From contig NZ_LMUF01000044.1 of assembly GCF_009766085.1 (NCBI RefSeq), positions 1 to 64,000 on the forward strand: a DNA stretch of 64,000 nt, written 5' to 3'. How positions within the stretch are numbered: the stretch's first letter is position 1; the number at the start of each line of letters is the position of its first letter. Shown here in pieces: positions 25,912 to 34,526 of the stretch. The stretch is from Burkholderia sp. S171 (GTDB lineage Bacteria; Pseudomonadota; Gammaproteobacteria; Burkholderiales; Burkholderiaceae). Below the pieces are notes generated by a model that saw nothing but the letters and a program-made list of their open reading frames with translations, had not been told where the DNA came from and searched no databases. Both the position numbers and the translations under genes were made by a program.

Positions 25912-26160
25912 TTAAGTCACCACCGCCCCCGCCGGCGTCAGCGCCACCCGATGTTTCGTCAGCGCTTCCAGCACAATCGGTTTGAGCTCGGAAGCAACCT
26001 CCGGATCGTCCAGTCCGTTGAGCAGCGCAATCCGCATGCGGGGCGCCCAGAACCGGTGAATGTGATCGGCCACGCCATCCACCGCCTCCTCGCGATCCGG
26101 CATTGAATCGAAGAATTCACCGATCTGGTTCGCCATCTCGACCAAACTGTTCACATCCAT
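25912..26160 (-). CDS. fdsD: Formate dehydrogenase delta subunit
   Basis: This 82-residue FdsD-family protein has the pattern LVEMANQIGEFFDSMPDREEAVDGVADHIHRFWAPRMR, typical of delta subunits of soluble NAD-dependent formate dehydrogenases. It contributes to enzyme maturation or stability in the Cupriavidus/Rhodobacter systems. It is the last gene of the operon, only 19 bases after fdsA. In the Cupriavidus order an fdsC gene stands between these two; here it does not. Confidence 0.9.
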   Translation of the reverse strand: MDVNSLVEMANQIGEFFDSMPDREEAVDGVADHIHRFWAPRMRIALLNGLDDPEVASELKPIVLEALTKHRVALTPAGAVVT

Positions 26161-26179
26161 GATTTATTCCCATCCATGC

Positions 26180-29101
26180 TCATTTCCCCGACGACGTCAC
26201 CGGCGCCTCCGTTGAATCACGCAACCCGAGAAACTCCAGCTGCTGCGTATTGAAGCGCGAATAATCCTTCTGCCATTGCGACGGCTGTTCCACCGGCATG
26301 ACCTGCACCGCCGTCACCTTGTACTCAGGACAATTCGTGGCCCAATCGGAAGAATCGGTCGTGATCACGTTCGCGCCGGACTCAGGGAAGTGGAACGTCG
26401 TGTACACCACGCCCGGCTGCATCCGCTCGGTGATTTTCGCGCGCAGCACGGTCTGCCCGGCGCGCGATTCGATCCCGACCCAATCGTCCGCCTTGATGCC
26501 GCGGTCCTCGGCGTCATGCGGATGAATCTCCAGCCGATCCTCGTCATGCCAGCGCGAGTTCTCCGTGCGCCGCGTCTGCGCGCCCACGTTGTACTGCGAC
26601 AAGATGCGGCCCGTGGTGAGCAGCAGCGGGAACTTGCGCGTGACTTTCTCCGGCGTCGCGATGAACTTCGTGATGACGAAGCGGCCCTTGCCGCGCACGA
26701 ATTCGTCGATGTGCATCGTCGGCGTGCCGTTAGGCGCCTGCGCGTTGCACGGCCACTGGATGCTGCCGAGTTCATCGAGACGCTTGTACGACACGCCGGT
26801 GAACGTCGGCGTGAGACTCGCGATCTCGTCCATGATCTGCGACGGATGCGTGTAGTTCATTTCATAACCGAGCGCGCGAGCCAGCTTGATCGTCACTTCC
26901 CAGTCGGCCAGACCCGGCAGCGGCGGCATGACCTTGCGCACCCGCGAGATACGGCGTTCGGCGTTGGTGAACGTGCCGTCCTTTTCAAGGAACGATGAAC
27001 CCGGCAGGAACACATGCGCGTACTTCGCCGTCTCGTTCAGGAAGATGTCCTGCACGACGATGCATTCCATCGACGACAACGCCTTCGACACGTGTTGCGT
27101 ATTCGGATCGGATTGAACGATGTCCTCGCCCTGGCAGTAAAGGCCCAAGAAGCTGCCATGAACGGCGGCATCGAACATGTTCGGAATCCGCAGGCCCGGC
27201 TCCGATTGCAGCTTCACGCTCCACGCTTCTTCGAACAACGCGCGCACTGCCGCGTCGCTGATATGGCGATAACCCGGCAACTCGTGCGGGAACGAACCCA
27301 TGTCGCACGAACCCTGCACATTGTTCTGACCACGCAGCGGATTCACGCCCACGCCTTCACGGCCCACGTTGCCGGTGGCCATCGCGAGGTTCGCGATACC
27401 CATGACCGTCGTCGAGCCTTGCGCATGTTCCGTCACGCCGAGGCCGTAGTAGATCGCCCCGTTGCCGGCATTCGCATAGATGCGCGCGGCTTCGCGCACG
27501 GATTGAGCCGGGACGCCCGTGATGGCTTCCATGGCTTCTGGTGAGTTCTCGTCAAGCGTCACGAAATCGCGCCATTGCTGGAACGCACGTGGTTCGCAGC
27601 GCTCGGCGACGAAATCTTCCTTCACCAGGCCTTCGGTCACGATCACGTGCGCGAGTGCGTTGACCATCGCGACGTTCGTACCCGGTCGCAATGCCAGATG
27701 ATGCGACGCCTTCACGTGCGGCGTATCTACGATATCGATACGACGCGGGTCCACCACGATCAGCTGCGCCCCTTCACGCACACGCCGCTTCAGCCGCGAT
27801 GCAAACACCGGGTGGCCATCGGTCGGATTCGCGCCGATCACAACAATCACATCGGCCTTCTCGACGGACGCGAAGGTCTGCGTTCCCGCCGATTCACCGA
27901 GCGTCGTCTTCAGGCCATAACCGGTCGGCGAGTGACAAACACGGGCACAGGTATCGACATTATTGTTGCCGAAAGCTGCACGCACGAGTTTCTGCACGAG
28001 GTAGGTTTCCTCGTTCGTACATCTCGACGACGTAATCCCGCCAATCGAATCGACGCCATGCTTGTCCTGGATGCGACGGAATTCGCTGGCAGCATACGAG
28101 AGCGCTTCCTCCCAGCTGACTTCGCGCCACGGGTCAGTAATCTTGGCGCGGATCATCGGCTTGGTGATGCGGTCCTTGTGCGTGGCGTAACCCCATGCAA
28201 AGCGGCCCTTGACGCACGCGTGACCATCGTTTGCGTCGCCGTTTTTATTCGGCACCATGCGCACGACTTCGCTGCCTTTCATCTCCGCTTTCAACGAACA
28301 GCCGACGCCGCAATACGCGCACGTCGTCACGACCGAATGCTCGGGCTGACCGAGCATGATCACGGTTTTTTCCTGCAGCGTTGCGGTCGGGCAAGCCGCC
28401 ACGCACGCGCCGCACGAGACACATTCCGATTCCATGAACGGCTGGTTTTCACTCGCGGCCACGCGCGATTCGAAACCCCGTCCCGCGATGGTCAGCGCGA
28501 ACGTGCCCTGCGTTTCCTCGCACGCGCGCACGCATCGATTACACACAATGCACTTCGACGCGTCGTACGTGAAATACGGATTCGATTCGTCCTTCTTGTC
28601 CTTCAGGTGATTCGCGCCTTCGTATCCGTAGCGGACTTCGCGCAAGCCGACTACGCCCGCCATGTCCTGCAACTCGCAATCGCCGTTGGCGGGGCAGGTG
28701 AGGCAGTCGAGCGGGTGATCGGAGATATACAACTCCATCACGTTCTTGCGCAGCGACTGCAGCTTGTTCGTCTGCGTGCGAACCTTCATCCCGGCTTCCA
28801 CGGGCGTGGTGCACGACGCCGGATAACCCCGCTTGCCTTCAATTTCAACCAGGCACAGACGGCACGAACCAAACGGCTCGAGCGAATCCGTCGCGCAAAG
28901 TTTTGGTACGTTGACGCCGGCTTCGATCGCGGCGCGCATCACCGACGTCCCCGCCGGTACGGTCACTGACGTGCCATCAATATCTAAAGTCACGTCGATA
29001 TCCGCATGGCGCAGCGGCGTGCCGTAGTCGGTATCGTCGAAGGGATCGCGCAGTTTCGTCTTGCACGCGCAATTGCCGGAACCGCAGGATGAGTTGGACA
29101 T
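26180..29101 (-). CDS. fdsA: NAD-dependent formate dehydrogenase, molybdenum alpha subunit
   Basis: This is the 973-residue catalytic subunit that oxidises formate to CO2. An N-terminal [2Fe-2S] NuoG-like domain (Cys69, 80, 83, 97) is followed by a His/Cys cluster (130-142) and two [4Fe-4S] ferredoxin motifs (Cys184-194 and 227-237). The molybdopterin oxidoreductase domain carries a further [4Fe-4S] motif from Cys261. The Mo ligand is Cys389 followed by His390 in VDTCARVCHSPTG, so this is a Cys, not a selenocysteine, enzyme. A short Cys-rich leader (SCGSGNCAC) is present. AAGGA precedes ATG 29101. The enzyme is cytoplasmic and tungsten- or molybdenum-dependent. Confidence 0.95.
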   Translation of the reverse strand: MSNSSCGSGNCACKTKLRDPFDDTDYGTPLRHADIDVTLDIDGTSVTVPAGTSVMRAAIEAGVNVPKLCATDSLEPFGSCRLCLVEIEGKRGYPASCTTPVEAGMKVRTQTNKLQSLRKNVMELYISDHPLDCLTCPANGDCELQDMAGVVGLREVRYGYEGANHLKDKKDESNPYFTYDASKCIVCNRCVRACEETQGTFALTIAGRGFESRVAASENQPFMESECVSCGACVAACPTATLQEKTVIMLGQPEHSVVTTCAYCGVGCSLKAEMKGSEVVRMVPNKNGDANDGHACVKGRFAWGYATHKDRITKPMIRAKITDPWREVSWEEALSYAASEFRRIQDKHGVDSIGGITSSRCTNEETYLVQKLVRAAFGNNNVDTCARVCHSPTGYGLKTTLGESAGTQTFASVEKADVIVVIGANPTDGHPVFASRLKRRVREGAQLIVVDPRRIDIVDTPHVKASHHLALRPGTNVAMVNALAHVIVTEGLVKEDFVAERCEPRAFQQWRDFVTLDENSPEAMEAITGVPAQSVREAARIYANAGNGAIYYGLGVTEHAQGSTTVMGIANLAMATGNVGREGVGVNPLRGQNNVQGSCDMGSFPHELPGYRHISDAAVRALFEEAWSVKLQSEPGLRIPNMFDAAVHGSFLGLYCQGEDIVQSDPNTQHVSKALSSMECIVVQDIFLNETAKYAHVFLPGSSFLEKDGTFTNAERRISRVRKVMPPLPGLADWEVTIKLARALGYEMNYTHPSQIMDEIASLTPTFTGVSYKRLDELGSIQWPCNAQAPNGTPTMHIDEFVRGKGRFVITKFIATPEKVTRKFPLLLTTGRILSQYNVGAQTRRTENSRWHDEDRLEIHPHDAEDRGIKADDWVGIESRAGQTVLRAKITERMQPGVVYTTFHFPESGANVITTDSSDWATNCPEYKVTAVQVMPVEQPSQWQKDYSRFNTQQLEFLGLRDSTEAPVTSSGK

Positions 29102-29116
29102 GTTGTGTTCCTTCTT

Positions 29117-30673
29117 TTAAGCCGCTTTCTGCGACGGCTTTTTGGAAAGACCGAAGTCTTCAGGAAAATGGTCGAGTGCCGACAGCACCGGATACGGCGT
29201 CATGCCGCCCATCGCGCAGAGAGAGCCGGAAACCATCGTGTCGCAGAGATCGCGCAGCAGGGTGACTTGTTTCGGCGATGTGTCTCCTGCACGGATCTTC
29301 GCGATGACTTCAACGCCGCGCGTGGATCCAATGCGGCACGGCGTGCACTTACCGCAAGATTCCACGGCGCAGAAGTGCATCGCGTATTGCGCGAGATCGG
29401 CGAGATTCGACGTATCGTCATGAATCACGATACCGCCGTGCCCGACCACCGCGCCGACCGCTGCATAGGCTTCGTAGTCCATGGGAATGTCCCACTGACT
29501 TTCCGGCAGATACGTTCCGAGCGGACCACCGACTTGCGCTGTGCGCGCCGGCCTGCCGCTTGCCGTGCCGCCGCCATATTCATAGATTAGTTCACGCAGC
29601 GTCACGCCGAATGCCAGTTCCACGAGGCCGCCTTGCTTCACGTTGCCCGCAATCTGGAACGGCAGCGTGCCGCGTGAGCGGCCCATGCCGAAGTCGCGAT
29701 AAAACGCCGCGCCCTTGGCGAAGATGATTGGCACGGTTGCCAAAGTAATGACGTTATTGATCACGGTCGGCTGGCCGAACAAACCGACTAAAGCAGGCAC
29801 CGGCGGTTTCGCGCGGACCACGCCGCGTTTGCCTTCCAGCGATTCCAGCAACGCCGTTTCCTCACCACACACATACGAACCGGCGCCTTTGGCCACTTCC
29901 AGTTCGAACGCTTTGTCGCTGCCGAGCACGCTTGCGCCGAGCCAACCTGCATCGCGGGCTTTATCGATGGCACGGTTCAGCGTCGCAATCGCATGCGGAT
30001 ATTCACTGCGCACATAGATATAACCCTTCGTCGCCTTGGTCACGATCCCGGCGATGATCATCCCTTCGATCAACATGTACGGATCGCTTTCCATGACCAG
30101 CCGGTCCGAGAACGTGCCGGAGTCTCCTTCATCAGCATTGCAGACGATGTACTTTTGCGGCGCCAATGCGGCCCGCACCGTGCGCCATTTGATACCGGCC
30201 GGGAACGCTGCACCGCCGCGTCCTCGCAGGCCCGATTCGAGCAGCGCTTCGCAGGCGGCGTCGCCATCGGTTTCAAGCGCTTTGCGCAAACCTTCGAGGC
30301 CACCGTGCTTCACGTAGTCGTCGGTGGATAGCGGGTCTGTAATGCCGATGCGTGCAAACGTCAGGCGTTGCTGTTTCGCGAGCCACGGCAGGGTGTCGAC
30401 CACGCCAAGACGCTTTTTATGCGCGCCGCCATTTGCCAGATCGGCATCGAAGAGCGCGGCGACATCGTCTTCATCCACATTCGAATAGCCGATACGGCCT
30501 TCTGCCGTCTCCACTTCGACCAGGGGTTCCAGCCACAGCATGCCGCGCGAACCGTTTCGCACAACTTCAACTTCGATACCGCGTTTCTGAGCTTCGGCCG
30601 CAACTGCCAGCGCGACACGATCAGCGCCGAGCGCCAGTGCCGACGAATCGCAGGGTACGTAGATGCGCGTCAT
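29117..30673 (-). CDS. fdsB: Formate dehydrogenase beta subunit (NuoF-like)
   Basis: This 518-residue NADH/FMN subunit passes electrons from the alpha subunit to NAD+. The FMN-binding loop is GLRGRGGAAFPAGIKW, the NAD-binding loop is KGAGSYVCGEETALLESLEGKRG, and the [4Fe-4S] motif is ESCGKCTPCRIG with a later Cys near residue 490. The N-terminal thioredoxin-like domain (about 1-110) has lost the Cys pattern of [2Fe-2S] proteins. It lies 15 bases before fdsA and overlaps fdsG by 4 bases, indicating translational coupling. Confidence 0.95.
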   Translation of the reverse strand: MTRIYVPCDSSALALGADRVALAVAAEAQKRGIEVEVVRNGSRGMLWLEPLVEVETAEGRIGYSNVDEDDVAALFDADLANGGAHKKRLGVVDTLPWLAKQQRLTFARIGITDPLSTDDYVKHGGLEGLRKALETDGDAACEALLESGLRGRGGAAFPAGIKWRTVRAALAPQKYIVCNADEGDSGTFSDRLVMESDPYMLIEGMIIAGIVTKATKGYIYVRSEYPHAIATLNRAIDKARDAGWLGASVLGSDKAFELEVAKGAGSYVCGEETALLESLEGKRGVVRAKPPVPALVGLFGQPTVINNVITLATVPIIFAKGAAFYRDFGMGRSRGTLPFQIAGNVKQGGLVELAFGVTLRELIYEYGGGTASGRPARTAQVGGPLGTYLPESQWDIPMDYEAYAAVGAVVGHGGIVIHDDTSNLADLAQYAMHFCAVESCGKCTPCRIGSTRGVEVIAKIRAGDTSPKQVTLLRDLCDTMVSGSLCAMGGMTPYPVLSALDHFPEDFGLSKKPSQKAA

Positions 30674-31191
30674 ACCAGGTCCTCCGCGCTCGCATGAACG
30701 CGCGCCGCTTCATACAGCCGTTCGAATTTCTGCGGCGTAACGCGAGCATGCAACTCGCCGTTGATGGTCATGGCTGGCGACAACGCGCATTGCCCGAGGC
30801 AATACACGGTCTCAAGCTCGGTATCAACTTGATGACCGGAGTCGAACTTGCACCCCGTATGCCCTTCGATATGCGACGCCAGCGCTTCCGTTCCCATGCT
30901 CTTGCAGGCCTCGGCACGGCACAACTGTACGGTCACGCGCGCAGGCGGCTCGGAGCGAAAATGGTGGTAATACGTAATCACACCGTGCACTTCCGCGCGC
31001 GACAGCGACATGGCCTGAGCGAGCGGGGCGATGAGGTCGGCGGGAATGTAACCGGCTTCGTCTTGAATGGCGTGCAGCACGGCGAGCAGCGACGCGCCCT
31101 TTTTCAGATGGCGCGCGACGCGCTCATCGGGCGTACCGGCGGGCTGATTCTGGTGTTTATGAGGCATCTGGACCATTTGGGGAGTCTCCAT
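30670..31191 (-). CDS. fdsG: Formate dehydrogenase gamma subunit (NuoE-like)
   Basis: This 173-residue [2Fe-2S] subunit has the thioredoxin-like NuoE fold. Cluster ligands are visible as VQLCRAEACKSMG and VYCLGQCALSPAM. The helical N-terminal region (HLKKGASLLAVLHAIQDEAGYIP) is normal for the family. It is the first gene of the operon, preceded by an AT-rich region shared with the divergent fdsR. Its stop overlaps the fdsB start by 4 bases. Confidence 0.93.
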   Translation of the reverse strand: METPQMVQMPHKHQNQPAGTPDERVARHLKKGASLLAVLHAIQDEAGYIPADLIAPLAQAMSLSRAEVHGVITYYHHFRSEPPARVTVQLCRAEACKSMGTEALASHIEGHTGCKFDSGHQVDTELETVYCLGQCALSPAMTINGELHARVTPQKFERLYEAARVHASAEDLV

Positions 31192-31196
31192 CGCTC

Positions 31197-31234
31197 GGCA
31201 TATGTTTTATAAATGCATATATCGGTCTTATAAT
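31197..31234. promoter_or_regulatory. AT-rich divergent control region of fdsG/fdsR
   Basis: An imperfect dyad (CGGCATATG...CATATATCGG, 31197-31226) lies just before fdsG. A TATAAT -10-like box facing fdsR lies at 31229-31234. The dyad is a candidate binding site for the ModE/LysR-like regulator encoded next door. Confidence 0.45.
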
Positions 31235-31306
31235 TTGCTGCACCGAGCCCGTGATATGCAAGATACGAGGCTAATCGGTCGATGGCAATAGGAACTAGGA
31301 CTACAT

Positions 31307-32395
31307 ATGATCGATGTCGAATGCCGTACCGAGCTCGTCCTGCGCGACGCCGCGGGCCGCGAAGCCAGTCTCAGCGCGGCCGTGCCGCTTCTGCTGCTGG
31401 TTTCGCAGACCGGCAGCATCGCGCAGGCTGCGTCGGCTAAGGGTTTGTCCTATCGGCACGCGTGGGGTCTTTTGCGCGACATAGAGACGCGGTTGGGCTG
31501 CGCGCTGATCACCAAGTCGCGTGGCCGCGGGTCGGTGCTGTCCGAGCTCGGCGAAGCAGTGCTGCGGGCGCAGCGGTTGTCCAACGAGCGGCTCGACGGG
31601 CCGCTTCAGGCGCTGGCCAGCGAAGTGGCCGGCGAGCTGAACCGGCGGTTGTCGCGGGCCGTTGGCGGTATTTGTATTCACGCGTCGCCCGGGGACGCCG
31701 TCGCGGGGCTGGTCGGCGCGCTGGCCGCGAAGCAGATTCCCGCCGATATCAAATACCGCGAGAGCGCTGAAGCCGTCAGCGCGCTCGCGCGCGGCGAGTG
31801 CGAGCTGGCGGGTTTTCACTTGCCGATCGGCGAATTCCGTGCGAGTTGCGCCGAGATTTACCGCCCGTGGCTGGACGCTGGGCGGCATCGGCTGATTCAT
31901 CTGACGCGGCGCACGCAGGGCCTGTTTCTGCCGAAGGGCAATCCAAAAGGCATACGCGGCTTGCACGATCTCGCCCGCGACGACATCCGCTTCGTCAACC
32001 GCCAGCCCGGATCGGGTACGCGCATGCTGCTGGATCTGGCGCTACGCAAGATAGGCGTCGATCCCGCGAGCATCAACGGCTACGCCACTGCCGAACTGAC
32101 GCATTCGGCCATCGCTGCGTTCGTCGCGAGCGGCATGGCCGATCTTGGCTTCGGCGTACAGCCGGCCGCGCAGCAGTTTGCGCTGGACTTCATTCCGGTG
32201 ATCGACGAGGACTATTTGTTCGCGTGCGATCGCGACAAACTCAACGACGCGGGGCTCAGCGGCCTGCTTGAGGTACTACGCAGCGACGTGTACCGGGACG
32301 GCGTGGCGCATCTGGAGGGCTACGATCCGGCTTTTTGCGGGCAACTGCTTGAGCTTGAGGCGGCGCTCAGCGGAGCGACCGGAAACGTGCGGTAA
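31307..32395 (+). CDS. fdsR: ModE/LysR-type regulator of the formate dehydrogenase operon
   Basis: This 362-residue regulator has an N-terminal winged helix of the ModE/LysR kind (about 25-110: LLLLVSQTGSIAQAASAKGLSYRHAWGLLRDIE). A periplasmic-binding-protein-like effector domain follows (about 125-345, with RFVNRQPGSGTRMLLDLAL and GMADLGFGVQPAA). That domain resembles the molybdate/molybdopterin-linked PBP domain rather than a standard LysR effector domain. Its divergent position next to fdsG parallels fdsR of Cupriavidus. It may sense formate or molybdenum status, which is inference. ATG 31307 begins the conserved region. Confidence 0.8.
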   Translation: MIDVECRTELVLRDAAGREASLSAAVPLLLLVSQTGSIAQAASAKGLSYRHAWGLLRDIETRLGCALITKSRGRGSVLSELGEAVLRAQRLSNERLDGPLQALASEVAGELNRRLSRAVGGICIHASPGDAVAGLVGALAAKQIPADIKYRESAEAVSALARGECELAGFHLPIGEFRASCAEIYRPWLDAGRHRLIHLTRRTQGLFLPKGNPKGIRGLHDLARDDIRFVNRQPGSGTRMLLDLALRKIGVDPASINGYATAELTHSAIAAFVASGMADLGFGVQPAAQQFALDFIPVIDEDYLFACDRDKLNDAGLSGLLEVLRSDVYRDGVAHLEGYDPAFCGQLLELEAALSGATGNVR

Positions 32396-32575
32396 CCATT
32401 TAGACTGGGTCTCTCCGGCCGATCCGAAGCCTTACGTTTAGAATTACGTTAACCTGATGGTTAGCGGGGAATACGGGTGGTGTTGCGTGGCACGTTTTGT
32501 TGCCGTTCACCGCGCCGGAGATGCCGCTGCCCCAACGTTTAACCGACGACCGTTTTACTCACCGTTACTGCTGCC

Positions 32576-32839
32576 ATGAAATTGCTTTTGAGTGTTGCCG
32601 CGTTGATCGCGTTCGTTGTTAGCGCTGTTGCCTTTGTGCCCGTCGCTTTTGCCCAGAATTCCCCGGGTGTTCCCGGTGGCATCCTGCAAGATCAGTTTCG
32701 CCTGAAAGAACATCCGCAGCTGCAGTTTGCTGCGTCAGCGCCTTCAGATAAATATCAGAATGGCGTGTCGGCGAAGCGCAAGCGCGGCGATCTGGGCGAT
32801 CCGAACGGCTGTAACTTGCAGTGCCCGCAGGACCAATAA
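32576..32839 (+). CDS. Small secreted hypothetical protein
   Basis: This 87-residue protein has a strong Sec signal peptide (MKLLLSVAALIAFVVSAVAFVPVAFAQ, cleavage after AFA). The mature part is about 60 residues and basic in the middle (SAKRKRG). It ends in CNLQCPQDQ with the only two Cys residues, which could form a disulfide or bind a ligand. No family is recognised. An inverted repeat TAACC-TGAT-GGTTA lies upstream at 32450-32463. It stands alone between fdsR and ssrA. Confidence 0.6.
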   Translation: MKLLLSVAALIAFVVSAVAFVPVAFAQNSPGVPGGILQDQFRLKEHPQLQFAASAPSDKYQNGVSAKRKRGDLGDPNGCNLQCPQDQ

Positions 32840-33203
32840 GCCTGCAGGACCGCTGCCGATGAAGTCCAGGGTTTGCACAGGGCGGCTGGTAAAGAAGCCG
32901 GTGGTTCGCTGTGTGCCTTGGCTTAAAACCGTTACACTGCCCCACAGCTTGAAACAGCCATCTGACAGAACGGTTTGTTTTTACCGGTTATTTCTGCGCA
33001 CGGAATACTTCTCTACATCAAGGCTGCTTTCGAAGGCCGGCGACGATGCCAGTTTTATCGCGAAGGTCCTTTGCGACTTCGCTCGCGCACGCGGCATGAT
33101 GCAGATCGCCCGCGAATAAGGGCATGGGAAAGCTCCAGGGCAGATCGGGGCGGTCAGTTTGCTCTCTCGCAGTGGACGGTCAGACCCGCTATCGCCCACA
33201 AAC
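32840..33203. other. Intergenic region before ssrA
   Basis: I see no convincing gene here. Open frames on both strands lack homology and codon consistency. The ssrA terminator begins at 33204. Confidence 0.5.
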
Positions 33204-33240
33204 AAAAACCCCCACGCAGCTGACGCCGGGCAGGGGTTCT
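33204..33240 (-). terminator. Terminator of tmRNA
   Basis: On the minus strand an AACCCC/GGGGTT stem, with further pairing in a long GC loop, ends in TTTTTGTTTG. It lies 33 bases beyond the mature 3' CCA of ssrA. Confidence 0.7.
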
Positions 33241-33272
33241 TGGTCAAACTTTAGTGATACCAGAAGGCTATT

Positions 33273-33641
33273 TGGTGGAGGCGGCGGGAATCGAACCCGC
33301 GTCCAGTAGCGCTCTACGACCAGTTCTACATACTTAGTTCTATCATTTGATTTAACCTGGCGACGCGGACGAACACGCTTCGCTTCGGCGATTCACTAAA
33401 TTTTCGACCCGGATGTCATGACGCCACCAAGGCTTATCTGACGTATATGACCTCTCGCGGTATTGCTACCGGTCTTGCGACTCTAGTCCGTCAGTAAACT
33501 AGGGAGAGGCAGGCGGCCCTTAGGCTGCCAGTGCGAACGTTTCGTCGTTTGCAGTTACGTTTTTCCCATTGATTTACGAGGTGACGGGTCCTCGGTATGC
33601 CCTAGCCGCTTCGCAACCCCTGTCGAAACCAGGTCGCCCCC
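33273..33641 (-). ncRNA. ssrA: Transfer-messenger RNA (tmRNA)
   Basis: This is a 369-base RNA on the minus strand. The 5' end is GGGGGCGACCTGGTTTCGAC. The 3' end has the T-arm GGGTTCGATTCCCGC followed by GCCTCCACCA, and the two ends form the tRNA-Ala-like acceptor. The tag reading frame (33552-33520) starts at GCA and encodes ANDETFALAA then TAA. It works with SmpB to rescue stalled ribosomes and tag the products for ClpXP. It is one-piece, not permuted. An extended -10 box (TGAGATAAT) lies at 33654-33662. Confidence 0.97.
33520..33552 (-). other. tmRNA proteolysis tag frame
   Basis: The resume codon is GCA. The tag peptide is ANDETFALAA with a TAA stop, of the beta-proteobacterial type. Confidence 0.95.
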
Positions 33642-33653
33642 GAAGCATTGATC

Positions 33654-33662
33654 ATTATCTCA
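33654..33662 (-). promoter_or_regulatory. Extended -10 promoter for ssrA
   Basis: On the minus strand TGAGATAAT (TGn plus GATAAT) lies 12 bases before the mature 5' end of tmRNA, which is made by RNase P processing. Confidence 0.5.
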
Positions 33663-33732
33663 CAGTTTCGTCCGCGTTTTCGCCGGAAAGACCGTCCGGA
33701 TTGACGCATCGCCCACGGCGCCCAGATGCACG

Positions 33733-34515
33733 CTACTGCACGTCGCGTAGCAGATGTTGCAACTCAATTGTCGTTTCCACCACGTGATCGGCGTGCCACC
33801 GGGTTGGCGGCAAGTCCGTCCCGCAATACCCGTAGGCGGCCGCCACCGTGACCATGCCGGCCGCGAAACCGGCCTGGACGTCGCGCAGGTCGTCGCCCAC
33901 GTACACCACACGCTCGGGCTTCTCTTCCATCAATTCAGCCGCATGCAGCAACGGCGCCGGATGAGGCTTCGAATGCGGGGTGGTATCGCCGCAAACAACA
34001 CAGGCCGCGCGCTCAGCCAGTCCAAGCAGCGCCACCAGCGGTTCGGCCAGCCGCGTTGCTTTGTTGGTCACGATGCCCCAGCGCACGCCGCGTGCATCGA
34101 GTTGATCGAGCAATTCGTCGATACCCGGAAACAGCGTTGTCTCGATGCACAAATCCGCTTCATAGTTGGCGAGAAACTCCTCGCGCATGGACGCGTAATC
34201 GGGGTGCTCCGGCTCGATCTCGAACGCGCCGGCCAGCAAACCGCGCGCACCCGCCGAAGCCAGCGGCCTCAGGGTTTCGAGCGGCCGCATTTCCAGCCCG
34301 CGGTCGTGCCGCATCTTGTTGACCGCGGCGACGAGGTCAGGCGCGGTATCGGCGATCGTACCGTCGAGGTCGAACAAAATCGCGTGGCAGAGCTTCAGCC
34401 GGGTCTTGTCTGTTTGATGTTGGGGCAGGGGCGTCGGGTCGTCGCTCATGAAAGTCCGTACAGGTTCGATGACGCTCGGAGGCGTGGGGTCGGCATCACT
34501 TGGGCGATCGTTCAT
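33733..34515 (-). CDS. gph: Phosphoglycolate phosphatase, HAD superfamily
   Basis: This protein of about 260 residues hydrolyses 2-phosphoglycolate formed during DNA repair or photorespiration-like side reactions. HAD motif I is ILFDLDGTIADT with Asp49 and Asp51, motif II is GIVTNK, motif III is SKPHPAPLL and motif IV is VYVGDDLRDVQAG. The first 40 residues are a disordered Pro/Asp-rich extension; ATG 34449 could give a shorter form. ATG 34515 is preferred because GGGA precedes it and it lies 11 bases after the ubiG stop. The ubiG-gph pairing is common in beta- and gamma-proteobacteria. Confidence 0.9.
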   Translation of the reverse strand: MNDRPSDADPTPPSVIEPVRTFMSDDPTPLPQHQTDKTRLKLCHAILFDLDGTIADTAPDLVAAVNKMRHDRGLEMRPLETLRPLASAGARGLLAGAFEIEPEHPDYASMREEFLANYEADLCIETTLFPGIDELLDQLDARGVRWGIVTNKATRLAEPLVALLGLAERAACVVCGDTTPHSKPHPAPLLHAAELMEEKPERVVYVGDDLRDVQAGFAAGMVTVAAAYGYCGTDLPPTRWHADHVVETTIELQHLLRDVQ

Positions 34516-34526
34516 GTCTGTTCCCG

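Noticed and set aside
32727..33119. 130-codon frame overlapping the small secreted protein
   Set aside because: It is a different frame of the same region, Cys/Arg-rich with no signal or family.
33276..33300. T-arm-like sequence suggesting an ordinary tRNA gene
   Set aside because: It is the 3' end of tmRNA, because the matching 5' acceptor strand lies 350 bases away and a tag frame lies between.
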